Origin: an uncultured Clostridia bacterium
GTDB taxonomy: Bacteria > Bacillota > Clostridia > Oscillospirales > CAG-272
Assembly (NCBI GenBank): GCA_946040935.1
Contig: CAMGCN010000006.1
Span: 1-12,167, forward strand
Length of the DNA: 12,167 nucleotides
Direction of reading: 5' to 3'
The notes under the pieces are model-generated. The model did no database searches, had not been told where the DNA came from, and saw nothing but the letters and a program-made list of their open reading frames with translations. A program made the position numbers and the translations under genes. Positions 1 through 6,347 of the stretch are shown one piece after another; the stretch's first letter is position 1; each line of letters starts with the position of its first letter.

Positions 1-34
1 GTCTCGTGGGCTCGGAGATGTGTATAAGAGACAG
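1..34 (+). other. Nextera read-2 adapter with Tn5 mosaic end (library contamination)
   Basis: The first 34 bases match the Illumina Nextera transposase read-2 adapter. Positions 16-34 are the 19-base Tn5 mosaic end AGATGTGTATAAGAGACAG, preceded by the read-2 overhang. Translated in the argS frame it gives MGSEMCIRDS, a peptide known as an adapter artefact in protein databases. The biological sequence therefore begins at base 35. The apparent ATG at position 6 is not a start codon, and the contig very probably begins here. Confidence 0.98.
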
Positions 35-35
35 C

Positions 36-1523
36 GCCGGCGGTTATCTGAATTTCAGGTTAAGCTCGGTTTTTTATTCACAAACTGTAAATAAAGTGAT
101 TGCCGACGGTGCGAAATATGGCTCGAGCGATATCGGAAAGGGAAAGACGGTTGTGATTGACTACTCTTCTCCGAACGTCGCAAAGCCTTTTCATATCGGA
201 CATCTGGGCACCACGGTAATCGGCCACTCAATTAAGAAAACGCACGAGTTCATGGGATATAATTGCGTGGGTATCAATTACCTCGGCGACTGGGGAACCC
301 AGTTCGGAAAGCTCATTTGCGCTTATAAAGAATGGGGAAGCCGTGAGGAAATCGAGAAGGGCGGAATTGACAAGCTGGTAGATCTGTATGTGAAAATTAA
401 TAATGCGATAGGCGAGGAGGAGAAACAGGGCGTCACTATCCTTGCCGACAAGTCGCGTGCAGAGTTTCGCAAGATGGAGCAGGGGGACGAAGAAAACCTC
501 TCTCTTTGGAGATGGTTCGTTGACATTTCACTTGCAGAATATGAAAAGACATATAAACAGCTCGGAATAACTTTTGACAGCTATAAGGGCGAAAGCTTTT
601 ATACCGATAAGATGCCTGCACAGGTTGAAAGACTGCGTGAGAAGGGGCTTCTCAAGATTGACGACGGCGCGTCGATAGTCGATTTGTCTGAATACAATAT
701 GCCGCCCTGTCTAATTCTTAAAAAGGATGGCTCGACTCTTTATCCGACGCGGGATATTGCCGCCGCGGTCTACCGTAAGGAAACATATAATTTTGATAAG
801 TGTATTTACGTTACCTCGGCAGGGCAGAGTCTGCATTTTGCACAGTGGTTTAAGGTCATAGGCCTTATGGGGTACGACTTTGAGGATGAGCTTGTTCATG
901 TTCCGTACGGTACAGTAAGCATAAACGGCGCTAAACTCGCCACAAGAACGGGAAATGTTATTTTGCTTCGCGATTTGTTCTCTCTTGCGATTGAAAAGGT
1001 CTCTCAAATAATGGAGGAGAAAAATCCCGGACTTGAAAACAAAGAGGAAACGGCAGAAGCTGTCGGAGTCGGCGCTATCGTATTTTACTATCTTTCCAAC
1101 TCCCGTATTAAGGATATAAACTTTGTGCTTGAAGACGCGCTCTCATTTGAGGGTAATACAGGTCCGTATGCACAATATACTTATGCGCGTACATGCTCGA
1201 TACTTGAAAAGGCAAACGGAGTTCCAACGGGAACTGTTTCGTGTGACGATTTCACAACCGATGAAGAAAAGGAACTTGCGAAAACTCTGTCGCTTTTCGG
1301 CGAAAAGGTGTACAGCGCCTTTCGCGAGTACGAGCCGTTTATTATAACAAGGTACATTCTCGATGTATGCGCCGCGTTTAATAGATTTTATCATGAGTGT
1401 CAGATTATTACTGCCGAAGACGAGAAGACGCGCCGTGCGAGGATAATTCTCACGGCGGCGACGCGTCAGGTGCTCTCAAACGCATTTGACCTCATTTGTA
1501 TGAAAAAACCCGAAAAAATTTAA
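36..1523 (+). CDS. argS: Arginyl-tRNA synthetase, 5'-truncated
   Basis: Class I aminoacyl-tRNA synthetase that charges tRNA-Arg with arginine in the cytosol, using ATP. The HIGH signature is seen as PFHIGHLG at about 186-209. The KMSKS-equivalent loop reads KLATRTGN from base 933, a normal ArgS variant. The C-terminal anticodon-binding helical region follows, with the family-typical FEGNTGPYAQYTYAR and the closing FNRFYHECQI. About 495 true codons are present; the family usually has 550-580 residues, so roughly 80 residues of the N-terminal Arg-N domain are missing because the contig starts inside the gene. The first real residues (AGGYLNFRLS) match the end of that domain (GPGFINF type). The stop TAA overlaps the AGGAGG ribosome site of yebC, so the two genes are probably co-transcribed. 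Identification is secure; only the 5' end is lost. Confidence 0.97.
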   Translation, partial: AGGYLNFRLSSVFYSQTVNKVIADGAKYGSSDIGKGKTVVIDYSSPNVAKPFHIGHLGTTVIGHSIKKTHEFMGYNCVGINYLGDWGTQFGKLICAYKEWGSREEIEKGGIDKLVDLYVKINNAIGEEEKQGVTILADKSRAEFRKMEQGDEENLSLWRWFVDISLAEYEKTYKQLGITFDSYKGESFYTDKMPAQVERLREKGLLKIDDGASIVDLSEYNMPPCLILKKDGSTLYPTRDIAAAVYRKETYNFDKCIYVTSAGQSLHFAQWFKVIGLMGYDFEDELVHVPYGTVSINGAKLATRTGNVILLRDLFSLAIEKVSQIMEEKNPGLENKEETAEAVGVGAIVFYYLSNSRIKDINFVLEDALSFEGNTGPYAQYTYARTCSILEKANGVPTGTVSCDDFTTDEEKELAKTLSLFGEKVYSAFREYEPFIITRYILDVCAAFNRFYHECQIITAEDEKTRRARIILTAATRQVLSNAFDLICMKKPEKI

Positions 1524-1533
1524 GGAGGCAGCC

Positions 1534-2268
1534 ATGTCAGGACATTCCAAATGGAAAAACATAATGCACAAAAAGGAGAAGACCGACGCTCAAAGAGCAA
1601 AAGTTTTCACGAAGATAGGAAAGGAAATCGCTATCGCTATACGTGAAGGCGGAGCGGATCCCGAGTCTAACTCAAAGCTTAAGGACCTTATTTCAAAAGC
1701 AAAAAGCAATAATGTTCCTAATGATAATATCGAAAGAATTATCAAAAAAGCGGCAGGCGCAGACAATGCGAACTATGAAGAGATTTACTATGAGGGCTAT
1801 GGGCCCTCGGGTGTTGCCGTAATAGTATATACCACTACCGATAACAGAAACAGAACCGCTTCGGATATGCGTCACTACTTTGATAAATTCGGAGGAAATC
1901 TCGGACAGACGGGATGCGTAAGTTATCTTTTCGAGGATAAGGGACATATAATTATCGTTGACGAAGATGAAAAAATAGACGAAGATAAGCTCATGGAGGA
2001 CGCTCTTGAAGCAGGAGCGGAGGACTTTATGGGTGAAGAAGGGGTATATGAGATTTTCACTTCTGTCGAAGACGTTTCGGCTGTTCGCGCGGCGCTTGAA
2101 GAAAAGGGTTATACTATTGAGTCGGCTGAAAAGGACAAAATCCCCGGAAACTACATTACTCTTACCGATCCCGAGGACATAAGACATATGGGACTTCTGC
2201 TTGAGCATCTTGAGGATAACGACGACGTTCAGCAGGTTTATCATAACTGGGAAAACTGCGACGAATAA
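1534..2268 (+). CDS. yebC: YebC/PmpR-family protein (TACO1 family)
   Basis: Cytosolic protein of the YebC/PmpR/TACO1 family, 244 residues, which is the normal length. Members have been described as DNA-binding transcriptional regulators and, more recently, as factors helping ribosomes through proline-rich stretches, so the exact role here is open. The N-terminus MSGHSKWKNIMHKKEKTDAQ is the diagnostic family start (usually GHSKWANIKHRK). It is followed by AKVFTKIGKEIAIAIREGG and the conserved NVPNDNIERIIKKA segment. The acidic C-terminal domain ends in a DDVQQVYHNW motif like the family's usual end. Start choice is firm: AGGAGG at 1523-1528 lies five bases before the ATG. It sits 10 bases after argS and 6 bases before the carboxypeptidase gene, which suggests one transcript. 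Nothing in the sequence looks abnormal. Confidence 0.97.
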   Translation: MSGHSKWKNIMHKKEKTDAQRAKVFTKIGKEIAIAIREGGADPESNSKLKDLISKAKSNNVPNDNIERIIKKAAGADNANYEEIYYEGYGPSGVAVIVYTTTDNRNRTASDMRHYFDKFGGNLGQTGCVSYLFEDKGHIIIVDEDEKIDEDKLMEDALEAGAEDFMGEEGVYEIFTSVEDVSAVRAALEEKGYTIESAEKDKIPGNYITLTDPEDIRHMGLLLEHLEDNDDVQQVYHNWENCDE

Positions 2269-2274
2269 TCGATA

Positions 2275-3489
2275 ATGCCGGGCCAAAGAAGACCGCAGGA
2301 AAATAGAGGACGTGCCGTGCGCTCCCCCCGTCCCGTGGACAGAGAGAGGGAGAGAGTCAGGCGTGCGGCAAGACAGCTTGCCGCAAAAAAACGCAGGAGA
2401 GCCGCCGCGCAAAGGCGTATTATTGTCTTCTGCGTATTTTGCCTTATCATACTTGTGTTGCTTGTTGTCGTTTTAGTGGGACTTTTTAAGGCGGCGTTTC
2501 CGGGTAAATCCGACATTCCGGTCAATAATACCGCGGACGTTTCTGTTTTCTCGAGCGAAACAGACTCCGAGAGAGAGACGGGTGTTGAGACAACAGTTGA
2601 TACAATACCGAAAAACGAGAGCTATACAGAGGAAGCCGCAGAGGAGGCGAGCCAAAAAGAAAAGGTTACATTTTCCTTTTCTCTGCCTGTTTCCGGCTCA
2701 AATCAAAAATCACTTTCGGACGATGTAAGAAGCGATAGCGCGATACTTGTAGATTTGACTGATAACCGTGTTATGGCGTCCCTCAACCTTGATAAAAAAG
2801 TTTCGCCTGCCTCGCTTACCAAGGTTATGACTCTTATCACCGCTTATGAGCATATAAATGATATCGACAGAGAAACTTTTACCATGACATATGAGATTCT
2901 GAATCCTCTTGTATCATCGGGAAATTCTCTTGCCGGCTTCGAGGTAGGCGAAACCGTCTCAATGCGCGAATATATGTACGGTATGATAATGCCGTCCGGC
3001 GCAGACGCGGCGGAAGCCATAGCTGTGTATTGCGGAGGTTCTGTCAAGGGCTTTGCCGACATGATGAATGCAAAGGCAAAAGAAATGGGACTAAAGAACA
3101 GCCATTTCACGAACCCCGTCGGGGAATATGATAAGGATAATTACAGTACGGTTTACGATCTCGCGGCTATTCTTGCGTATGCGTATAATTATCCCGAGCT
3201 TGCCGAGATTTTGAATACATATAAATATACAACGTCATCAACCCCTCAACACCCTGACGGGCTGTATTTCGAGTCAAATTTGCAGCAGCGAATGAAGGGC
3301 GACGAATCCGGTACGTGTAATGTACTCGGCGGTAAAACGGGATATACCGGCGAATCGGGACATTGCGTTATGTGCTATGCGGAATCTGTAAGCGATAAAA
3401 AGCCGTATATTTTCGTTGCATGTAAAGGAAAGGCGATGTATGATCCGATATTCGATTGTATTGACGTTTTGGGAAAATATGTTAAGTGA
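2275..3489 (+). CDS. Membrane-anchored D-alanyl-D-alanine carboxypeptidase (peptidase S11, DacA/DacF-like)
   Basis: Low-molecular-weight penicillin-binding protein that removes the terminal D-Ala from peptidoglycan pentapeptides outside the membrane. Order of parts over 404 residues: a very basic cytoplasmic tail (1-48, many Arg), one transmembrane helix (about 49-72), a Ser/Thr/Glu-rich linker (about 75-150), then the S11 catalytic domain. The active-site SxxK is S180-L-T-K183 and the KTG box is K354-T-G356. The second motif reads S241-G-A243 where most relatives have SGN. No C-terminal anchoring domain of the E. coli PBP5 type is evident; the N-terminal helix is the anchor. The ATG at 2275 has no visible Shine-Dalgarno. 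GTG at 2317 (residue 15) has AGAGGA six bases upstream and could be the real start. It follows yebC by 6 bases. The exact paralogue (DacA, DacB or DacF) cannot be set. Confidence 0.92.
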   Translation: MPGQRRPQENRGRAVRSPRPVDRERERVRRAARQLAAKKRRRAAAQRRIIVFCVFCLIILVLLVVVLVGLFKAAFPGKSDIPVNNTADVSVFSSETDSERETGVETTVDTIPKNESYTEEAAEEASQKEKVTFSFSLPVSGSNQKSLSDDVRSDSAILVDLTDNRVMASLNLDKKVSPASLTKVMTLITAYEHINDIDRETFTMTYEILNPLVSSGNSLAGFEVGETVSMREYMYGMIMPSGADAAEAIAVYCGGSVKGFADMMNAKAKEMGLKNSHFTNPVGEYDKDNYSTVYDLAAILAYAYNYPELAEILNTYKYTTSSTPQHPDGLYFESNLQQRMKGDESGTCNVLGGKTGYTGESGHCVMCYAESVSDKKPYIFVACKGKAMYDPIFDCIDVLGKYVK

Positions 3490-3496
3490 AAAGTAC

Positions 3497-3526
3497 TTGA
3501 CAAATATATAGCCTATTGTGTATAAT
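3497..3526 (+). promoter_or_regulatory. Sigma-A-type promoter of the phospholipid operon
   Basis: A perfect -35 box TTGACA (3497-3502) and a perfect -10 box TATAAT (3521-3526) are separated by 18 bases, starting 8 bases after the carboxypeptidase stop. Transcription should begin near 3533. That leaves a leader of about 80 bases before the VTT gene. It shows the lipid genes form a transcription unit separate from argS-yebC. Confidence 0.82.
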
Positions 3527-3599
3527 ATACTGTACTACTTGTTATAGTACAGAGAGTTTTAGAATTGATGTATTTAAGATTATTTTAGATATAGGCTAT
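3508..3599. repeat. 9-base inverted repeat bracketing the leader
   Basis: ATAGCCTAT (3508-3516), inside the promoter spacer, is the exact reverse complement of ATAGGCTAT (3591-3599), just before the VTT start. Because the left arm lies upstream of the expected transcript start, it would act as DNA (paired protein sites) rather than as an RNA stem. It may also be chance in AT-rich sequence. Confidence 0.35.
3530..3552. promoter_or_regulatory. Operator-like palindrome or leader hairpin at the transcription start
   Basis: CTGTACTA (3530-3537) and TAGTACAG (3545-3552) form a perfect 8-base inverted repeat around a 7-base spacer, four bases after the -10 box. The position over the expected start site fits a repressor operator. 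As RNA it could instead be a 5' hairpin. A weak terminator for the upstream gene is less likely because only a short T run (3557-3560) follows. Confidence 0.5.
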
Positions 3600-3611
3600 C
3601 GTTTACATACC

Positions 3612-4229
3612 ATGGGGAAAATGAAAATATTCAAGAAAGATAAATCTGAAAATAAAACAAAAATGAGCAGAAACATTACCATATGCACTGCCATAATGGT
3701 TTTGTTTCTGATCGCCGCCTCTGCGGTGGTTATAAAGGCATGGTTTGACGGAAAGTTCGATTCTGTCGAAACTCTTAAGGAGTATATGTCAGGCTTCGGT
3801 GTGTTCGCACCTGTTGTGCTAATGCTATTTCAGGCGATTCAGGTTGTCATTCCCATACTTCCCGGATTTCTCGGGTGCGCGTGCGGCTCGGTCATGTTCG
3901 GAGTAACTGTCGGCTTCTGGTCTAACTATATCGGTATAAGTCTCGGCTCTCTTGCCGCATTTATACTCGCAAAGGTTTTCGGCATGCCGCTGTTAAAAAC
4001 GCTGTTTCCGCAGGGAAGATATAAAAAATGGTCTGAATGGGCGTCAAAGAGTAAGTCGTTCACGGCGTTTCTCTTTGTTGCGATGCTCTTGCCGCTGTTT
4101 CCCGATGACTATTTCTGCTATTTTGCAGGGCTTTCCGAAATGAAGTTCAAAAGATTTTTATGGATTGTTTTGCTCGGAAAACCTTGGTGCATTTTAGCAT
4201 ACAGCTTAGGATTTTCACTTATAAAATAG
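3612..4229 (+). CDS. VTT-domain membrane protein, TVP38/TMEM64 (DedA superfamily)
   Basis: Integral membrane protein of 205 residues with about five hydrophobic segments (near 22-43, 64-82, 84-123, 150-173 and 182-204). The VTT/SNARE-associated core is seen as VIPILPGFLGCACGSVMFG (79-97) and the re-entrant LPLFPDDYFCYFAGLSEMKFKRF (160-182); the FPDD and AGL signature is typical of the TVP38 branch. Related DedA-superfamily proteins are implicated in moving phospholipids or undecaprenyl phosphate across the membrane. The gene leads the phosphatidylethanolamine operon, so a lipid-scrambling role is a reasonable inference, not shown. The frame is open back to 3516, but that stretch contains the promoter, so the first usable ATG is 3612. 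It has no clear ribosome site; ATG 3621 has GGGG close upstream and is the alternative. The stop TAG overlaps the next gene's AGGAG. Confidence 0.88.
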   Translation: MGKMKIFKKDKSENKTKMSRNITICTAIMVLFLIAASAVVIKAWFDGKFDSVETLKEYMSGFGVFAPVVLMLFQAIQVVIPILPGFLGCACGSVMFGVTVGFWSNYIGISLGSLAAFILAKVFGMPLLKTLFPQGRYKKWSEWASKSKSFTAFLFVAMLLPLFPDDYFCYFAGLSEMKFKRFLWIVLLGKPWCILAYSLGFSLIK

Positions 4230-4239
4230 GAGAAATAAT

Positions 4240-4878
4240 ATGAAAGACTTCAAATTGCTCGGTTTTTATAATTATACGGTTGTGCTTACATATATAGGAA
4301 TGCTGTCGGGATTTGTCGGCATAGTTTACATACTAAAGGGAAATCTTCTCGCTTCGGCAATGTGCCTGATGCTCGCAGGTTTGTGTGACATGTTTGACGG
4401 CACTGTCGCGTCTTTCAGAAAGAGAAACGAAAAGGAAAAGTGCTTCGGTATTCAAATTGACTCGTTAAGCGACTTTCTGTGTTTCGGCGTACTTCCCGCT
4501 CTGTTTGTTTACCATCAGAATATGAACGGCGTAATTGCCGTTACGGTAGCCTTCCTGTATCTGCTTTGCGCCCTTATCCGTCTTGCGTATTTTAATGTTG
4601 ACGAACAGGATAGGAGCGCCGGGACAAATGAGCCGAGAAAGATATATTACGGCTTACCCGTAACCGTGTCGGCCATTATATTTCCTGCGATTTTTTTGAT
4701 TTGTAATTACTTTTCTTTCAAAACAAGAACAGTTCTTGTTTGCGCTATGGCGGCAACTGCCGTACTGTTTGTGTTACCCTTCAGGATGAAAAAGCCGGGA
4801 TTTATAGGTAAAATTTTCGTTCTTTTGAGCGGTGTTATTGAGTTTATACTCCTTGTGCTTTCAGGGGGAGATATTTGA
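4240..4878 (+). CDS. pssA: CDP-diacylglycerol-serine O-phosphatidyltransferase
   Basis: Membrane enzyme that joins L-serine to CDP-diacylglycerol, giving phosphatidylserine and CMP. It is 212 residues with several transmembrane helices. The CDP-alcohol phosphotransferase signature lies at residues 50-78: D50-x2-D53-G54-x2-A57 then G70-x3-D74-x3-D78, which supplies the metal and substrate aspartates. The FGIQIDSLSDF context is typical of type II PssA in Firmicutes. One oddity is S58, where the family motif nearly always has Arg (DGxxAR). AGGAG (4228-4232) lies seven bases before the ATG. Its stop overlaps the psd start by four bases (TTGA), pointing to coupled translation. Adjacency to psd confirms serine, rather than glycerol phosphate or inositol, as the acceptor. 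Confidence 0.95.
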   Translation: MKDFKLLGFYNYTVVLTYIGMLSGFVGIVYILKGNLLASAMCLMLAGLCDMFDGTVASFRKRNEKEKCFGIQIDSLSDFLCFGVLPALFVYHQNMNGVIAVTVAFLYLLCALIRLAYFNVDEQDRSAGTNEPRKIYYGLPVTVSAIIFPAIFLICNYFSFKTRTVLVCAMAATAVLFVLPFRMKKPGFIGKIFVLLSGVIEFILLVLSGGDI

Positions 4879-5702
4879 GCGACGCAGGATTTTTCTACGA
4901 AAATATCGTTGGCAGAGCACTCCTTGGCGTAATGATGCGTACAGGATGCTTCAAACTTGCCGAGCACTATTTGAAAAGCGGCCTGTCAAAAGGCAGAATT
5001 GCTAAATTTATTGTGAAAAACGGCATTGATATGTCTCCCTACGGAGATAAAGAGTATAAGAGCTTCGCTGAATTTTTTTCAAGAAAAAAAGACGGAATTT
5101 CATATGACTTTGAGCCTGATGTGCTCATATCACCCTGCGACGGCCTTTTGAGCATATATAAGGTGTCAAAAGATTCTGCTTTTCCCGTTAAGGGTTCTCT
5201 TTACCGTGTGAGTGATGTTATAGAGGATGAAAATACAGCAAGCCTTTTTAACGGCGGTATGTGTTTTATTTTCCGTCTTGAAGCCTCTGATTATCATCAT
5301 TTGTGTGCTTTTGACGACCTTGAACGGGAAGAGACGCATTATATCCCGGGAAAATTGCATAGTGTTCAGCCCGTCGCTTGCGAGCGATATCCCGTTTACC
5401 GCCTTAATCGAAGGTGGTGGACTTTACTTCACACAAAAAACTTCGGGGACGCCGTTCAGGTGGAAGTCGGCGCGATGGCAGTCGGCGGCGTTTCCCGAAC
5501 AGATGCTGAAAAATTAAAGCGTGCGGAGGATATGGGTGCGTTTGAGCTTGCAGGCTCTACTGTAATGCTGTTTTTGACCGCTGACGTTTGCAATTCTTTA
5601 GATATATATGAAAAGTTTTATCAAACTCTTAACGGCGAAAAGGAAGTTCGCCTTTCTATGGGTGAGGGAATAGGACGTTTAATGCATGAAAAAGCCGAGT
5701 GA
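4875..5702 (+). CDS. psd: Phosphatidylserine decarboxylase proenzyme
   Basis: Converts phosphatidylserine to phosphatidylethanolamine at the membrane, using a pyruvoyl group made by self-cleavage. The 275-residue proenzyme shows the FFSRK motif (67-71), SPCDG with D89, YHH with H141/H142, and the cleavage motif A-G227-S228-T. Cleavage between G227 and S228 would give a beta chain of 227 residues and a small alpha chain of 48. D89, a histidine of the YHH motif and S228 match the family's Asp-His-Ser self-processing triad. The start is TTG 4875, because AGGGGGAG (4863-4870) is four bases upstream and the frame begins with MSDAGFFYENIVGR, a natural N-terminus. The TTG overlaps the pssA stop (TTGA). 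The cleavage motif reads AGST instead of the common LGST or GSST, but Gly-Ser-Thr is kept. Confidence 0.95.
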   Translation: MSDAGFFYENIVGRALLGVMMRTGCFKLAEHYLKSGLSKGRIAKFIVKNGIDMSPYGDKEYKSFAEFFSRKKDGISYDFEPDVLISPCDGLLSIYKVSKDSAFPVKGSLYRVSDVIEDENTASLFNGGMCFIFRLEASDYHHLCAFDDLEREETHYIPGKLHSVQPVACERYPVYRLNRRWWTLLHTKNFGDAVQVEVGAMAVGGVSRTDAEKLKRAEDMGAFELAGSTVMLFLTADVCNSLDIYEKFYQTLNGEKEVRLSMGEGIGRLMHEKAE

Positions 5703-6330
5703 AAATAAGATAGTACCGCTTTATGCTATTTTTCCGCTTTTAGTGGTAGTCATTTATAATTTTCTTGTATATTGCGGTGCGCGGTGGCTTGTCCGGGACA
5801 GTGTGCATTACAATTTTGAAACACCGCTTGATGAGTCTGTACCTCTTGTTTCATGGACTGTTTATATATATTTACTCGCATATGTTTTTTGGATTATAGG
5901 TTACATACTTGCAACGCGCTTTGACCGTGAGCAGGCATATCGCTTTTGTTTGGCCGACTTGATAGGCAAGACGGTTTGCTTGATTTTCTTTGTATTTCTG
6001 CCTTGTACGCTCTCCCGCCCCGAGATAACGGGCGGCGGTTTTGCTGACAGAGTTGTAGCTCTTGTCTATCAGGTTGATAAGGCGGATAACCTTTTTCCGT
6101 CGATACATTGTTTTGTGAGTTATCTGTGTTTTCTCGGAGTTAAAAATAACCCGAAGATACCAAAGAGTTACAGGGTGTTTTCATTTATATTCGCTGTTGC
6201 GATATGTATATCCACCCTTACGGTAAAACAGCATGTTATTTATGACGCTGTCGCGGGTATAGCTCTTGCATACATGTGCTATTACCTCTCGGGTGCAATC
6301 GTGAGTATTAAAAATAAAAAGACGAGTTAA
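5686..6330 (+). CDS. PAP2-family membrane phosphatase
   Basis: Six-helix membrane protein of 214 residues. It carries a degenerate form of the type 2 phosphatidic acid phosphatase signature: P138-S-I-H141 (usual PSGH) with catalytic-acid H141, and K181-Q-H183-x3-D187 (usual SRxxxxxHxxxD) with nucleophile H183. This PSxH...HxxxD pattern is like the PAP2_3/Aur1 branch, which includes phosphatases and head-group transferases. The gene overlaps psd by 17 bases and closes the lipid operon, so its substrate is likely a phospholipid or a lipid phosphate, for example phosphatidate to diacylglycerol. That substrate is inferred from context only. ATG 5686 was chosen because AGGA (about 5672-5675) precedes it and it gives a typical basic N-terminus (MKKPSENK) before the first helix. 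The stop codon lies in the loop edge of the terminator hairpin. Confidence 0.85.
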   Translation: MKKPSENKIVPLYAIFPLLVVVIYNFLVYCGARWLVRDSVHYNFETPLDESVPLVSWTVYIYLLAYVFWIIGYILATRFDREQAYRFCLADLIGKTVCLIFFVFLPCTLSRPEITGGGFADRVVALVYQVDKADNLFPSIHCFVSYLCFLGVKNNPKIPKSYRVFSFIFAVAICISTLTVKQHVIYDAVAGIALAYMCYYLSGAIVSIKNKKTS

Positions 6331-6347
6331 GCTCGTCTTTTTATTTT
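6311..6347. terminator. Bidirectional rho-independent terminator
   Basis: Arms 6311-6326 and 6332-6347 pair perfectly over 16 bases around a 5-base loop. The GC core is GACGAG/CTCGTC, flanked by A-rich and T-rich sides, so a T run follows the core on either strand. It ends both the lipid operon (plus) and the malic enzyme gene (minus). Both genes' stop codons lie within it: 6328-6330 at the loop and 6341-6343 in the outer stem. Confidence 0.9.

Noticed and set aside
1693..2412. 239-codon minus-strand open frame
   Set aside because: Antisense to yebC and the start of the carboxypeptidase gene; low-complexity hydrophobic translation, no ribosome site, and the plus-strand genes are secure.
3516..3611. 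Upstream extension of the VTT protein from a TTG codon
   Set aside because: The TTG at 3516 lies between the -35 and -10 boxes, so it would not be in the transcript; the extra residues do not resemble the family.
3490..3611. Riboswitch or small RNA in the VTT leader
   Set aside because: Leader is only about 80 bases, AT-rich, with a single 8-base hairpin and no recognised riboswitch core.
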